Source: Yoonia sp. R2331 (lineage in GTDB: Bacteria > Pseudomonadota > Alphaproteobacteria > Rhodobacterales > Rhodobacteraceae). Taken from it: a stretch of DNA of 64,000 nucleotides. The stretch is taken from positions 806,001 to 870,000 of the forward strand of contig NZ_JBGCUN010000001.1 in the NCBI RefSeq assembly GCF_041103235.1, written 5' to 3'. Below, piece after piece: positions 44,626 to 53,793 of this stretch. The notes below the pieces were generated by a model. It made no database searches. It had not been told where the DNA came from and was given only the letters and a program-made list of their open reading frames with translations. The number at the start of each line of letters is the position of its first letter. Within the stretch, counting starts at the first letter, position 1. The position numbers and the translations under genes were made by a program.

Positions 44626-45710
44626 CCGCCGCCCAAGACGCGCGGTTCATGGCGCTGGCCCTGATGTTGGGGCAGCGTGGGATGGGTCGTGTCTGGCCTA
44701 ATCCGGCTGTGGGCTGCGTCATCGTCAAGGACGGGGTAATTGTTGGGCGCGGGTATACGGCAGACGGTGGCAGGCCCCATGCGGAACCGCGGGCATTGGC
44801 ACAGGCAGGGAACGCCGCGCGGGGTGCAACGGCCTATGTCACGCTTGAACCCTGTGCGCACCACGGGCAAACACCACCCTGTGCCGCAGCACTGATCGCC
44901 GCCGGGATTGCCCGCTGCGTCATCGCAACAACAGATCCCGACAGCCGTGTGTCAGGCAAAGGCGTGGCGATGCTGCAAGAGGCAGGGATCACCGTGGACA
45001 TGGGCGTTGGGGAGGCAGAAGCCAATCGTGATCACGCGGGTTTCTTCAATCGGATCAAGCAGAACCGGCCATGGCTGACGCTTAAGCTCGCAACAACGTT
45101 GGACGGGCGCATCGCAACCCGCACCGGTGACAGCAAGTGGATCACCGGTCCAAACGCGCGGCGCGCCGTGCATGCAATGCGCGCACGCCATGATGCGGTG
45201 ATGGTGGGTGGCGGCACGGCCCGCGCTGATGACCCCATGCTGGATGTGCGCGATATGGGAGATGTGCCGCAACCGGTGCGCGTTGTTGTCAGCCAATCGC
45301 TCAACCTGCCGCAAAACAGCAAGCTGGCCCGCACGGCCAACGATCAACCGCTATGGCTGTGTCATGGCGCTGATGCGCCGCAAGGCAATTGGCCGCAGAT
45401 CGGTGCCACGTTGCTTTCCTGCGCGACAAACGGGCAGGGGCTCAACCCCGCCAGCGTTCTGGAGGCACTTGCCGCCAAGGGACTGACGCGGGTGTTTTGC
45501 GAAGGCGGTGGCGCCTGGGCGGCATCGCTTCTGCGCGCCGGTCTTGTGGACGAAATGATTGTCTTTGGCGGTGGTGCGGTCGTTGGTGCGGACGGGACGG
45601 CATCTGTGGGCGATATGGGCTTTGACCGGTTGCAGGATGCTCCACGTTTCGTTCTGTCAGAGGTCACGCAGATCAGCGGCGACATCTACCACCGCTGGCA
45701 TCCTGCCTAG
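44622..45710 (+). CDS. ribD: Bifunctional riboflavin deaminase/reductase
   Basis: Deaminates and then reduces the pyrimidine intermediate in riboflavin synthesis. The 362-residue protein starts at GTG, overlapping nrdR. N-terminal deaminase domain with HAEPRAL (zinc His and catalytic Glu) and [12 protein letters not shown] (zinc cysteines); C-terminal reductase domain from about 145 ([17 protein letters not shown]). Its stop overlaps kpsC on the other strand in CTAG. Confidence 0.96.
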   Translation: MTAAQDARFMALALMLGQRGMGRVWPNPAVGCVIVKDGVIVGRGYTADGGRPHAEPRALAQAGNAARGATAYVTLEPCAHHGQTPPCAAALIAAGIARCVIATTDPDSRVSGKGVAMLQEAGITVDMGVGEAEANRDHAGFFNRIKQNRPWLTLKLATTLDGRIATRTGDSKWITGPNARRAVHAMRARHDAVMVGGGTARADDPMLDVRDMGDVPQPVRVVVSQSLNLPQNSKLARTANDQPLWLCHGADAPQGNWPQIGATLLSCATNGQGLNPASVLEALAAKGLTRVFCEGGGAWAASLLRAGLVDEMIVFGGGAVVGADGTASVGDMGFDRLQDAPRFVLSEVTQISGDIYHRWHPA

Positions 45711-47722
45711 CGCCACAGGGGCGCGAAACTCGCCAACCAGCCTTGCAGTTTCGACAACAGCCGATTGCCCCGACCGGGGCGCGGCACGTCCCCGGTTTGC
45801 AAACGTTCCACGACAACCTCGACTGGGCAGGCCATTCCTGTCACAGGATCAAAGTAGCGGGGATAGTCGATCAAAACAGCATGGGTCAGTGCGATCAGAT
45901 CGGGCGTCGCTGCCCGGCGCGCCAAAGGCATCGCCCGATCATCAGTCAGGCCCCAGCCCGCATAGAATGGCGTGCCCAGACAGGTGACGGACTTGCCGCG
46001 CAACAAAGCCTCGAACCCCAAAAGGGATGTCATCGTCCAGACCTCGTCCACGTGATCAAGTGCCGCAATCGGATCGACGCCCGACAGCACCACGTCCGCC
46101 AAATCACCCGCGTCAGGGACAATACCGGGGCGCAATCCCGCCTCAACATCGGGGTGCGGCTTGTAAAGGATCACAGCGGCCGGATTGATCCGGCGCACCT
46201 CTGCCAGAAGGGCGGCGTTGGTCTTGACCTCGCCCGCGCCCAGCTTGATCGAAGCGTCGTCTTCGACCTGACCCGGCACAAGAATGCGGCGCGCCTGCGC
46301 TACATCGGGCAGATCAACACCATCCCCAATATTGTATTTGGAAAGCCCCGCCTTGTTGATCTGTGCAATCAGCTTTTCCGCCCGCAGCCGTGCGCCATCA
46401 GGCAGATCAACCGATGCGGCGATCAACTGTTCCAACCTGCTTTCGCGGCGCGGATCGTAGTAGATACCCAGATCATCCAGCACCAGCGAAAGCGCAGGGA
46501 TCAGTTCGGCCCCCAACCCATTGGAGCGTAGAAAGCCGTCTTCGACCCTGAAAACACCGGTTTTCTCCAGAAAATCCGTGATTTTCCCCGCCCAAACCAT
46601 TTGCCGCTGGCCGTCTTTGGGGGGCGCATCAAACGTCAACGGCTTGACCCCGCCAAAGACCTTTTGAAGCGGTGCGCGTTTCCACATCCGCATTTCATGT
46701 GCGACCCAGCCACGATGGTCGTCGCGCCAGGCGCGCGCTTGCGCGGTAAGCGTGGCGATCACATCCTCAACCTCGCACAGTTTGTCGCGATAGGGATCGT
46801 ACCAGGTGGGATAAAGGATCATGGCCGCCGCAAATAGCTGCGCACGGGTCAGTTTGCGTTGGCGCCTGTCCAACGGTTTGCGGTCATCTGTCAGGCCCCA
46901 GCCCATATAAAACGGTTGGCCAAAAACCACGGGCTTGTGCCCGGTCAGCACCGCTTCAAACCCCATTTGAGAAGAGACCGTGTAGACCGCAATCGCCCCT
47001 TCATACAGCGCATAGGGGGAGTGTGGCGTGTCGAGCAAGCTGATCCGGTCGGTGCAATCGCTCTCGCTAAAATACCCATCACGATGACCCGCCGTGGTTT
47101 CGGGGTGGGTTTTGATCAGGATGCGTGCGGCGGGATGTTCGGTTTGCGCGTAAAACAACATCTCGCGGAATGTGTTCAGATCGCAGCCAGAGGCTTTGAC
47201 GCTGGCATCCCCACGGGTCTGGTCGATGACCAACACATAGCCTGGGTCGGGCGGCGGCAGGGCAAGGTCAAAAGCGTTGTATTTCGACAGATGCAGGCGT
47301 TGGATGTCCGCCATCGCGTTCTTGGCGCGAGCCAACAGATGCGCATCGTCCAAAGGGTCCTCGGCCAGCAGGCGTTCGAGATCGGACCGGGTTGTGGGGT
47401 CAAAATGCACACCATGATGATCAATGTGCAGCCCCAGTGCAGGATCGCCGTCGCGCCCGGTCAGGACAGACCGCAGAAACGCATCTTCAATCCTGACAAT
47501 GGGGGCGTCGGTGTGGGCTGCGACGGCTTCTCCCCGTGGGGCAGTGGGGCTTTGGCCCCAGACGCCCACCGCATCACCATCACCCGGCTTCCCCAATTTG
47601 ATGTCAAAGCCCGCCAGCGACAAGATGCGGCGGGTACGGGTCTGGGTCAGAAACCCACCGTTGTAAACGTAAAGCCGCCGCAGGGTTTCCCCCGCGGCGG
47701 CGGTATTGGGCGTATGCGCCAT
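45707..47722 (-). CDS. kpsC: Capsule linker Kdo transferase KpsC
   Basis: A 671-residue two-module glycosyltransferase that builds the poly-Kdo linker on lyso-phosphatidylglycerol for capsule export. Both modules are visible as similar repeats: KYNAFDL / KYNIGDG, VLVIDQTRGDASVK / ILVPGQVEDDASIK, and KPVVFGQPFYMGWGLTDDR / SVTCLGTPFYAGWGLTDDR. It is 3 bases after the wza-like gene, on the strand opposite the flanking rib genes. Acts in the cytoplasm at the inner membrane. Confidence 0.93.
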   Translation of the reverse strand: MAHTPNTAAAGETLRRLYVYNGGFLTQTRTRRILSLAGFDIKLGKPGDGDAVGVWGQSPTAPRGEAVAAHTDAPIVRIEDAFLRSVLTGRDGDPALGLHIDHHGVHFDPTTRSDLERLLAEDPLDDAHLLARAKNAMADIQRLHLSKYNAFDLALPPPDPGYVLVIDQTRGDASVKASGCDLNTFREMLFYAQTEHPAARILIKTHPETTAGHRDGYFSESDCTDRISLLDTPHSPYALYEGAIAVYTVSSQMGFEAVLTGHKPVVFGQPFYMGWGLTDDRKPLDRRQRKLTRAQLFAAAMILYPTWYDPYRDKLCEVEDVIATLTAQARAWRDDHRGWVAHEMRMWKRAPLQKVFGGVKPLTFDAPPKDGQRQMVWAGKITDFLEKTGVFRVEDGFLRSNGLGAELIPALSLVLDDLGIYYDPRRESRLEQLIAASVDLPDGARLRAEKLIAQINKAGLSKYNIGDGVDLPDVAQARRILVPGQVEDDASIKLGAGEVKTNAALLAEVRRINPAAVILYKPHPDVEAGLRPGIVPDAGDLADVVLSGVDPIAALDHVDEVWTMTSLLGFEALLRGKSVTCLGTPFYAGWGLTDDRAMPLARRAATPDLIALTHAVLIDYPRYFDPVTGMACPVEVVVERLQTGDVPRPGRGNRLLSKLQGWLASFAPLWR

Positions 47723-47725
47723 GCG

Positions 47726-48856
47726 TTAGTTGCCAGCGGCTGTGTTCAGCGTGTTCACAGCGGCCAGCGACCCGGTCGCAGCGGCAATGGTCTTGTTGAA
47801 CTGCACGAACGGTGCCTCGGTCACATAGACGGTGTCACCATCACGGATCGCAAAATCGCGGGCCATGAAGACGCCATTTGGCTGTGTCAGATCAAGGACA
47901 TATACGATCCGTTGGGTGCCGATCAGGTCTTCACCTACCAATTGCTCTGCAATCGCCTCGGGTTCGTTACGGAACACAAAAACACCGGTTGGGTCAGCTG
48001 CTGTGGCTGATAGGCCGCCAACCTGCGCGATTGCTTCGATGGCCGAAATGGACTGATCAAAGAACTGAACCCGGTCTTGCGTGCCGGTGGCCCCAAGTGC
48101 CGTGAAGAAACGCGTATCTTCTTCAACAACAATCTGATCGCCGTTGCGTAGTGCGATGTCATTGCGCGGGTTCTTGAACAGGTCTTCGTACCAGATCGAG
48201 CCGCGATGGCTGCCGCGCACAACGGTGACACGTGCTGTTTCGGGGGCAATGCCCACGCCGCCAGCGGCGGACAGCATCGCGCCAAGCGTGCGGGTCGGCT
48301 GTTCAATCGGATAGACGCCGGATGCGTTGACACCACCCGTCACGGCCACGGTTGATCCATTACCAGCAAGGCGGCGCACCTGCACCTGTGGGTCAGGGGT
48401 CTGATCTGCCAACTTCTCTGCAATCACGCGGCGCACGGCCTCTGGCGTATTGCCAGCTGCACGAACGCGACCTGCGTAGGGCACAAAGATAAAGCCAGAT
48501 CCATCGACCTGCACCTCTTCAAGGATCGTCGCGTTTTGGCCGGTCGGGACCAGCAAACCGTCATCGACGTTTTCCCAGATCGTCAGACCCAGCGTGTCGC
48601 CGGCGCTGATCGTGTCGGCCCCCAGCTGTCCCGCGTTCAGGAATGCGGACGAAAAGCCGAGCGCAGGTGCGACGGCGGCGATGGCATTGACCCGGTCGTC
48701 AACCGTCAGGACAAAGGCATCGCCTTCGCGCAAAACGGAACCGGAAAAGATTTCTGCCTTGTTCGGCCCAGAGCGCGGCAGACCGCAACTGGCCACAAGG
48801 CCAAGGGTCACCACGAGGGCCACGCCTTTGGACAGGCGCAACGTTAGGGATAGCAC
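47726..48856 (-). CDS. Outer-membrane polysaccharide export lipoprotein (Wza/OPX family)
   Basis: A 376-residue precursor. Start GTG at 48856 has GAGGAG 8 bases upstream; the frame is open further to 48925. Signal peptide with lipobox LVASC (cysteine near residue 24) gives a lipoprotein. Poly-export domain (GDTLGLTIWENVDDGLLV, then VDGSGFIFVPYAGRV), followed by SLBB-like repeats. Such proteins form the outer-membrane channel for capsule. Shorter than KpsD (about 560), so more Wza-like. Confidence 0.9.
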   Translation of the reverse strand: MLSLTLRLSKGVALVVTLGLVASCGLPRSGPNKAEIFSGSVLREGDAFVLTVDDRVNAIAAVAPALGFSSAFLNAGQLGADTISAGDTLGLTIWENVDDGLLVPTGQNATILEEVQVDGSGFIFVPYAGRVRAAGNTPEAVRRVIAEKLADQTPDPQVQVRRLAGNGSTVAVTGGVNASGVYPIEQPTRTLGAMLSAAGGVGIAPETARVTVVRGSHRGSIWYEDLFKNPRNDIALRNGDQIVVEEDTRFFTALGATGTQDRVQFFDQSISAIEAIAQVGGLSATAADPTGVFVFRNEPEAIAEQLVGEDLIGTQRIVYVLDLTQPNGVFMARDFAIRDGDTVYVTEAPFVQFNKTIAAATGSLAAVNTLNTAAGN

Positions 48857-49020
48857 TGCTCGGTCTCCTCGACCTGTTATTGTTGCCTCAAGTTTTTCTT
48901 TTAAGGTACGGGAATCCGGGCGCAAAAGATAGTTGGCGCGCGCGCCGTTTCCGGATCAGGGACAATGGGTGTTGCGTCAATGCCGCGATTGTGTACCCGC
49001 GGCGCAAGGTCTTGTGGTGG

Positions 49021-50310
49021 TTATTTCACGATCCGCAAGGGTTGGCGTGGCGGCGTCTTGCCCGCCGCCAGCGCATCATAGGGGTCCTGATCGGACAACA
49101 TCATATCCACGACCTGACGCATCAATTGTCGCCTGCCGCGCGCCGAATAGAACCCGCCGGGTACCTGAGAGGTTTCCAGTAGGAACCTCCGGTAATCCTT
49201 GTATGCGCGGCTATCGGGCCGGTCAGAGGCGGTGAAAAAGTCGGCCAGCGGCTGATGAGAGACAAATTCAGGCTTGGCATAGACTGCATCGCCAAACACT
49301 TTCAGCGGAATGCCGCGCCACAACACCTGTTGGGCTGCGGTTGAATTCACTGTGACTGAGGTGCGTGCATGATCCAAAAGTGCGGCAAGTTTGCCGCCCC
49401 GCACATAGTGTACCCGGCCTTTGACACCCAATTCCTTGGACAATCGTTTGATGATCCGCCTGATGGGCGAACGGCCATTTTCAAGCGGGTGCGCCTTGAA
49501 CACCAAATGGTGATGTTGCGGCGCGCCGTCGGCAAAGCCTTTCATGACAACCGTCAAAAACTCTTCCATGCGCGCGAAAGGAGAGTGCATTTGAAAACTG
49601 CTGTCATGTTCCAGTTGCAGCAGAACCAGATGATAGGGAAAGCCGCCATACCGGATGCGCAACGTAGCGATCCGCCGGTCGAGTGCGATCAGCGGCATTA
49701 GCAGTAATCGCTTGGTGTAAAGGTAAGCCTCGGCCGCGACGGGCAGTTCGCGATGCCGGGCAAAGTTGCGATAGTCCCCGTTTCGGAACATCACGAACCA
49801 ATGGTAAAGCGCGCCATAAAAGACGTGATGGCGCATATCGCCCCAATGGGCCGGTGGGGTCGGGACCTCAAGATCGGATAGGGCCAACGCCTTGCGCATG
49901 TCGTCAATGCTCAGGTTCATCAGCCGGGAATTGCCGTTTGTACCGCCCCGTTCGTAAGTTACCCAATAGGGCCGCATATAGCCTTCTTCAAAGACATGAA
50001 CCCGCAAGCCCATCGCCTGGGCGCGTGCAATCGCATCGGCATGTATCGGGCGCGTGTCACCATAAAGCACAATGTCGGTGATCGCATGTTGGGCAACGAG
50101 GGCGGCAAACGTTTCTGGCCAGGTGTCAGGTGTGCCGCGAAACGGAATGTAGCCAGGAGCACCAAACCAGAACGCCCGGTCACCTGCGTTGAACCCGACG
50201 CGCCAAACCTCTGCACCGGCTTTGCGCAACATCTTGGCAAGGCGGTGCATAAAAGGTCCGTGGGGACCCTGAAGGAACAAAAATCGGTGTGGTTCACTCA
50301 CGATTGGCAC
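49021..50310 (-). CDS. kpsS: Capsule linker Kdo transferase KpsS
   Basis: A 429-residue glycosyltransferase that adds the first Kdo to the lipid acceptor for group 2 type capsule. Blocks FLFLQGPHGPFMHRLA, VFEEGYMRPYWVTYERGG and the C-terminal SVTVNSTAAQQVLWRGIPLKVFG match KpsS. The start is GTG at 50310 (a second GTG is three codons downstream). It is first in kpsS-wza-kpsC; 164 bases separate it from wza. The membrane export genes kpsM, kpsT and kpsE are not here. Confidence 0.92.
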   Translation of the reverse strand: MPIVSEPHRFLFLQGPHGPFMHRLAKMLRKAGAEVWRVGFNAGDRAFWFGAPGYIPFRGTPDTWPETFAALVAQHAITDIVLYGDTRPIHADAIARAQAMGLRVHVFEEGYMRPYWVTYERGGTNGNSRLMNLSIDDMRKALALSDLEVPTPPAHWGDMRHHVFYGALYHWFVMFRNGDYRNFARHRELPVAAEAYLYTKRLLLMPLIALDRRIATLRIRYGGFPYHLVLLQLEHDSSFQMHSPFARMEEFLTVVMKGFADGAPQHHHLVFKAHPLENGRSPIRRIIKRLSKELGVKGRVHYVRGGKLAALLDHARTSVTVNSTAAQQVLWRGIPLKVFGDAVYAKPEFVSHQPLADFFTASDRPDSRAYKDYRRFLLETSQVPGGFYSARGRRQLMRQVVDMMLSDQDPYDALAAGKTPPRQPLRIVK

Positions 50311-50449
50311 ATTAGTTCAGAACAGATGAATACGGGTTTAACAGAAGGTTACGGCAAAAAGATGGCTCTGGGTTCAGATGCTGCCGCCGCGTGCCTTGTC
50401 TGCATCATTGTCAACGGCTAGGTCATGGGAAAGGCAAGGGGATTGCGTC

Positions 50450-51046
50450 ATGTTTACCGGAATTGTCACCGATATCGGACAGGTACTGGCACTTGAACAG
50501 CGCGGCGATTTGCGCGCGCGGATCGGCACGGCCTATGACGTGGCGGGCATTGATATCGGGGCGTCGATTGCGTGCAACGGTGTTTGCCTGACGGTGATCG
50601 CCCTTGGGACCGACCCGCAGAACTGGTTCGATGTCGAGATTTCGGCAGAAACCGTGGGCGCTACAAATGTTAGTGGTTGGGCAATCGGAGGTCGTTTGAA
50701 CTTGGAACGCGCTCTTAAGGTGGGGGACGAGTTGGGCGGGCATATCGTGTCCGGACATGTTGATGGCGTGGCAAAGGTCGTGGCAATGCAAGATGAAGGC
50801 GACAGCACGCGCGTCACATTTCGCGCGCCCGACGATCTGGCGAAATTCATTGCGCCCAAGGGGTCGGTTGCACTGAACGGCACCTCGCTGACTGTGAACG
50901 AAGTAGAAGGCCCAAATTTCGGCATCAACTTCATTCCACACACCAAAGTCGCGACAACTTGGGGTGATGTGCGCGTGGGTGACAGCATCAATCTGGAAAT
51001 CGACACCATGGCCCGCTATGTCGCACGCTTGCGGGAATACGGATGA
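50450..51046 (+). CDS. ribE: Riboflavin synthase (alpha chain)
   Basis: Converts two 6,7-dimethyl-8-ribityllumazine molecules to riboflavin. The 198-residue protein has two lumazine-binding repeats: MFTGIVTDIG ... ACNGVCLTV and GGHIVSGHVDG ... ALNGTSLTVNE, as expected. The ATG at 50450 is the standard MFTGIV start. No FMN riboswitch was seen upstream. The stop overlaps the next gene (ATGA). Confidence 0.96.
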   Translation: MFTGIVTDIGQVLALEQRGDLRARIGTAYDVAGIDIGASIACNGVCLTVIALGTDPQNWFDVEISAETVGATNVSGWAIGGRLNLERALKVGDELGGHIVSGHVDGVAKVVAMQDEGDSTRVTFRAPDDLAKFIAPKGSVALNGTSLTVNEVEGPNFGINFIPHTKVATTWGDVRVGDSINLEIDTMARYVARLREYG

Positions 51047-51597
51047 CCGCTGGCATCGGTCATAATTCTGGCCGTGTAGCAGAGCCGGGCCAAAGCTGGC
51101 GCCGCCACGTCTGGCGCAAGGCCCGCGCGGACCTTTTGCCCAAACTGCCGGTTGAGGTGATCCGGCTGCGAGTCCGTCGCTCCGCAGAGCTTGGGTTGCC
51201 GTACAAGACCTACGCAGGCGTGCGCGCTGCAACTGGTCACGACCTCGTGGGTTTCCTGTTCTCTTCCAATGCCTTGCAAGTTCTGCGCGCGGGTCAGACG
51301 CTGCCGGAAGACCGACGTGCGCATCTTGCGGCCTTACACCAAACGGACCGGGTCGGGCTGTTGCACAGCGGGATCAGGACGATCCCCGAATTGGATGCAT
51401 CCTACGCCGCGCCGGCCCCGCATCTGCCGTGGTCCACCATGCGCGATCATCTCCGCGCCATTGCAGCCCGTCACGGCCAACCCGCCGACCGGTATCTGCT
51501 GATCGGTGACACGATGGACGAACGAGACTGGGCCGAGGCGATGCGGACAGCAGGTTATCTGCCCGCCCAGAGCTACTTTGCCGCAAACCACCCCTGA
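51043..51597 (+). CDS. Hypothetical protein embedded in the riboflavin operon
   Basis: A 184-residue protein beginning MTAGIGHNSG, a short motif seen at the start of several alphaproteobacterial proteins. No transmembrane segment or known catalytic motif; it is rich in Arg, Leu and Ala and contains the WRKARADLLPKLPVEVIRLR helix. Its ATG overlaps the ribE stop (ATGA) and ribBX follows 71 bases later, so it is probably co-expressed with riboflavin genes. Function unknown. Confidence 0.75.
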   Translation: MTAGIGHNSGRVAEPGQSWRRHVWRKARADLLPKLPVEVIRLRVRRSAELGLPYKTYAGVRAATGHDLVGFLFSSNALQVLRAGQTLPEDRRAHLAALHQTDRVGLLHSGIRTIPELDASYAAPAPHLPWSTMRDHLRAIAARHGQPADRYLLIGDTMDERDWAEAMRTAGYLPAQSYFAANHP

Positions 51598-51668
51598 CGG
51601 GGCGTCGCTGCCCTTTCCAAGGCAGCACACCTGCGTTATCTGCCCCCTAACTGCCAAGGGATGCCGCG

Positions 51669-52799
51669 ATGAGCCAGCCATTTGAAACCCCCGGTCCGGT
51701 CGAGCTTGATTGGTCGGATGCCATCAGCAAGATCGAAGATATCATTGAAGATGCCCGCAATGGGCGCATGTTCATTCTGGTGGATCACGAGGACCGCGAA
51801 AACGAAGGTGATCTGGTGATCCCCGCGCAAATGGCGACGCCCGACGCGATCAACTTTATGGCGACACACGGACGCGGACTGATCTGTCTGTCACTGCCGG
51901 GTGAGCGGATTGACGCCCTCGGCCTGCCGCTGATGAGCACCTATAATTCCTCGCGCCACGAAACCGCCTTTACCGTCTCAATCGAGGCCCGCGAAGGTGT
52001 GAGCACCGGTATCTCTGCCCATGATCGGGCGCGCACCGTGTCGGTGGCAATTGATGCGACCAAAGGTGCTGCCGACATTGCCACGCCGGGCCATGTCTTC
52101 CCGTTGCGCGCCCGTGCCGGTGGCGTTTTGGTTCGGGCCGGACATACCGAAGCCGCCGTGGATATCAGCCGTCTGGCAGGCCTCAACCCATCCGGGGTGA
52201 TCTGTGAGATCATGAAGGACGATGGTGAAATGGCCCGCCTGCCGGACCTGATCGCCTTTGCGCAGCTGCACGGGCTGAAGATCGGCACGATCAGCGATTT
52301 GATCGCCTACCGCCGCCGCCACGACAACCTTGTCCGCGTCCGCGAAACCAGCACCATACAGTCCGAATTTGGCGGCGAATGGGAGCTGCGGATTTACACC
52401 GATGAGACACAAGGGGCAGAGCATATCGCATTGATTAAGGGCGATATTTCCACCGATGAACCCGTTTTGGTGCGGATGCATGCGATGGATCCGATGTTGG
52501 ATGTTGTCGGTGTTGGACCGCGGGGTCGGCGGGATGAATTTGGCGACGCGATGCAGTTGATCGCCAACGAAGGACGCGGCGCATTGGTGTTGCTGCGCGA
52601 TGTTCATATGAAGCTGGACGCCGAGGAAGAAACCTCGCCCCAAACCCTACGGCAGTACGGTTTGGGCGCGCAGATTTTGTCGTCGCTTGGCCTGACAGAA
52701 ATCGTTCTTGCCACCAACTCGCCCCAGCCCAAAGTGGTTGGTCTTGACGCCTATGGCCTTGAAATCGTTGGCACTCGAAAAATCTCGGAGATTGGATAA
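51669..52799 (+). CDS. ribB: 3,4-dihydroxy-2-butanone-4-phosphate synthase with degenerate GTP cyclohydrolase II-like domain (RibBX type)
   Basis: The N-terminal domain (residues about 15-215) forms the four-carbon unit of riboflavin from ribulose 5-phosphate; DHEDRENEGDLVIPA, HGRGLICLSL and GHTEAAVDISRLAG carry its metal and substrate residues. The C-terminal domain (about 220-376) has the GCH-II fold but not its three zinc cysteines: where others have CLTGDVFGSxRCDC this protein reads MDPMLDVVGVGPRG. Such RibBX hybrids are known in proteobacteria, and a real RibA must be encoded elsewhere. Confidence 0.93.
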   Translation: MSQPFETPGPVELDWSDAISKIEDIIEDARNGRMFILVDHEDRENEGDLVIPAQMATPDAINFMATHGRGLICLSLPGERIDALGLPLMSTYNSSRHETAFTVSIEAREGVSTGISAHDRARTVSVAIDATKGAADIATPGHVFPLRARAGGVLVRAGHTEAAVDISRLAGLNPSGVICEIMKDDGEMARLPDLIAFAQLHGLKIGTISDLIAYRRRHDNLVRVRETSTIQSEFGGEWELRIYTDETQGAEHIALIKGDISTDEPVLVRMHAMDPMLDVVGVGPRGRRDEFGDAMQLIANEGRGALVLLRDVHMKLDAEEETSPQTLRQYGLGAQILSSLGLTEIVLATNSPQPKVVGLDAYGLEIVGTRKISEIG

Positions 52800-53329
52800 T
52801 GGCTGGTCATTCTGACAACGCGATGGACCTACCGCAGTTCGATGAGCCTTGCAAAATCGGCATCGTGATTGCCCCTTACTACACCGCGATATCGGAGGCT
52901 CAACTGGCCAGCGCCCGTGCCAAGATTGAAGCCACGGGTGCGACGCATGAAACCATCGAAGTGCCCGGTTCGCTAGAAATCCCAACGGCGATTGGCATTG
53001 CCAACCGCATGGGCAATTTTGACGGTTTCGTCGCGTTGGGTTGCGTGATCCGGGGTCGGACGAGCCATTATGATGTGGTGGTGGATCAGTCCGCGCATGG
53101 CATTATGTTGTTGGGATTGCAGGGACTTTGCATCGGCAACGGCATCATCACCGTGGAAAACAAGGACCAGGCCGAAGAACGTGCTGATGCAAACCGGCTG
53201 GACACTGCCGGTGCTGCGGCAGAGGCTGCGGTGCATCTCATCGCACTGGCACGCGGCATGAAAGACGCCAAGAACAAGGGCATCGGTTTTGGCCGGACGT
53301 TGCTGGCGAAGGGCGGTGAAACCGTATGA
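52799..53329 (+). CDS. ribH: 6,7-dimethyl-8-ribityllumazine synthase
   Basis: A 176-residue lumazine synthase that condenses the four-carbon unit with the pyrimidine. Conserved blocks are IVIAPYYTAIS, VPGSLEIPTAI, VALGCVIRGRTSHYD with the catalytic His, and the C-terminal region. Starts within the ribBX stop (TAATG) and overlaps nusB (ATGA). It should assemble into pentamers or larger shells. Confidence 0.95.
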   Translation: MAGHSDNAMDLPQFDEPCKIGIVIAPYYTAISEAQLASARAKIEATGATHETIEVPGSLEIPTAIGIANRMGNFDGFVALGCVIRGRTSHYDVVVDQSAHGIMLLGLQGLCIGNGIITVENKDQAEERADANRLDTAGAAAEAAVHLIALARGMKDAKNKGIGFGRTLLAKGGETV

Positions 53330-53793
53330 CTATCTCGAATAATCAACGCCGCAAAATGAAGTCAGCGGCGCGGCTTTATACCGTTCAGGCCCTGTTCCAG
53401 ATGGAGGCTGCAAGCCAGACCGTAGATCAGGTTATGGTTGAATTCGAAGACCACCGCTTTGGCGCAGTCTATGACGGTGAAGAGATGCAGGAAGGTGATG
53501 TCGACACCTTCCGCGCCTTGATGGAACGCGCTGTGGACGAGCAAGCCAAGATCGACCAGACCACGGATCGGGCGCTGGTGGCGAAATGGCCGCTGGGCCG
53601 GATTGACCCCACGTTGCGCGGGCTGTTTCGGGCAGCAGGGGCCGAGATGCTGATTGGTGATACGCCACCCAAGGTCATCATTACCGAGTTTGTCGATGTT
53701 GCCGGGGCCTTCTTTCCCGAAGGCAAGGAGCCGCGCTTTGTCAATGCCGTGCTGGACCACATGGCCCACGAGATCATGCCAGACAAATTCTGA
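53326..53793 (+). CDS. nusB: Transcription antitermination factor NusB
   Basis: A 155-residue all-helical RNA-binding protein for rRNA antitermination. RRKMKSAARLYTVQALFQME at the N-terminus (arginine-rich RNA contact) and the C-terminal GKEPRFVNAVLDHMA are diagnostic. Last gene of the ribE-ribH-nusB run, a common alphaproteobacterial order. Coupled to ribH. Immediately adjacent (no gap) to the opposed gene at 53794. Confidence 0.95.
   Translation: MTISNNQRRKMKSAARLYTVQALFQMEAASQTVDQVMVEFEDHRFGAVYDGEEMQEGDVDTFRALMERAVDEQAKIDQTTDRALVAKWPLGRIDPTLRGLFRAAGAEMLIGDTPPKVIITEFVDVAGAFFPEGKEPRFVNAVLDHMAHEIMPDKF

Noticed and set aside
46859-48010. 383-codon open frame antisense to kpsC and the wza-like gene
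   Set aside because: Covers parts of two clear genes; no start signal or known motif.
50311-50449. FMN riboswitch before ribE
   Set aside because: The gap lacks the conserved multi-helix FMN element, and kpsS begins immediately at its left edge.
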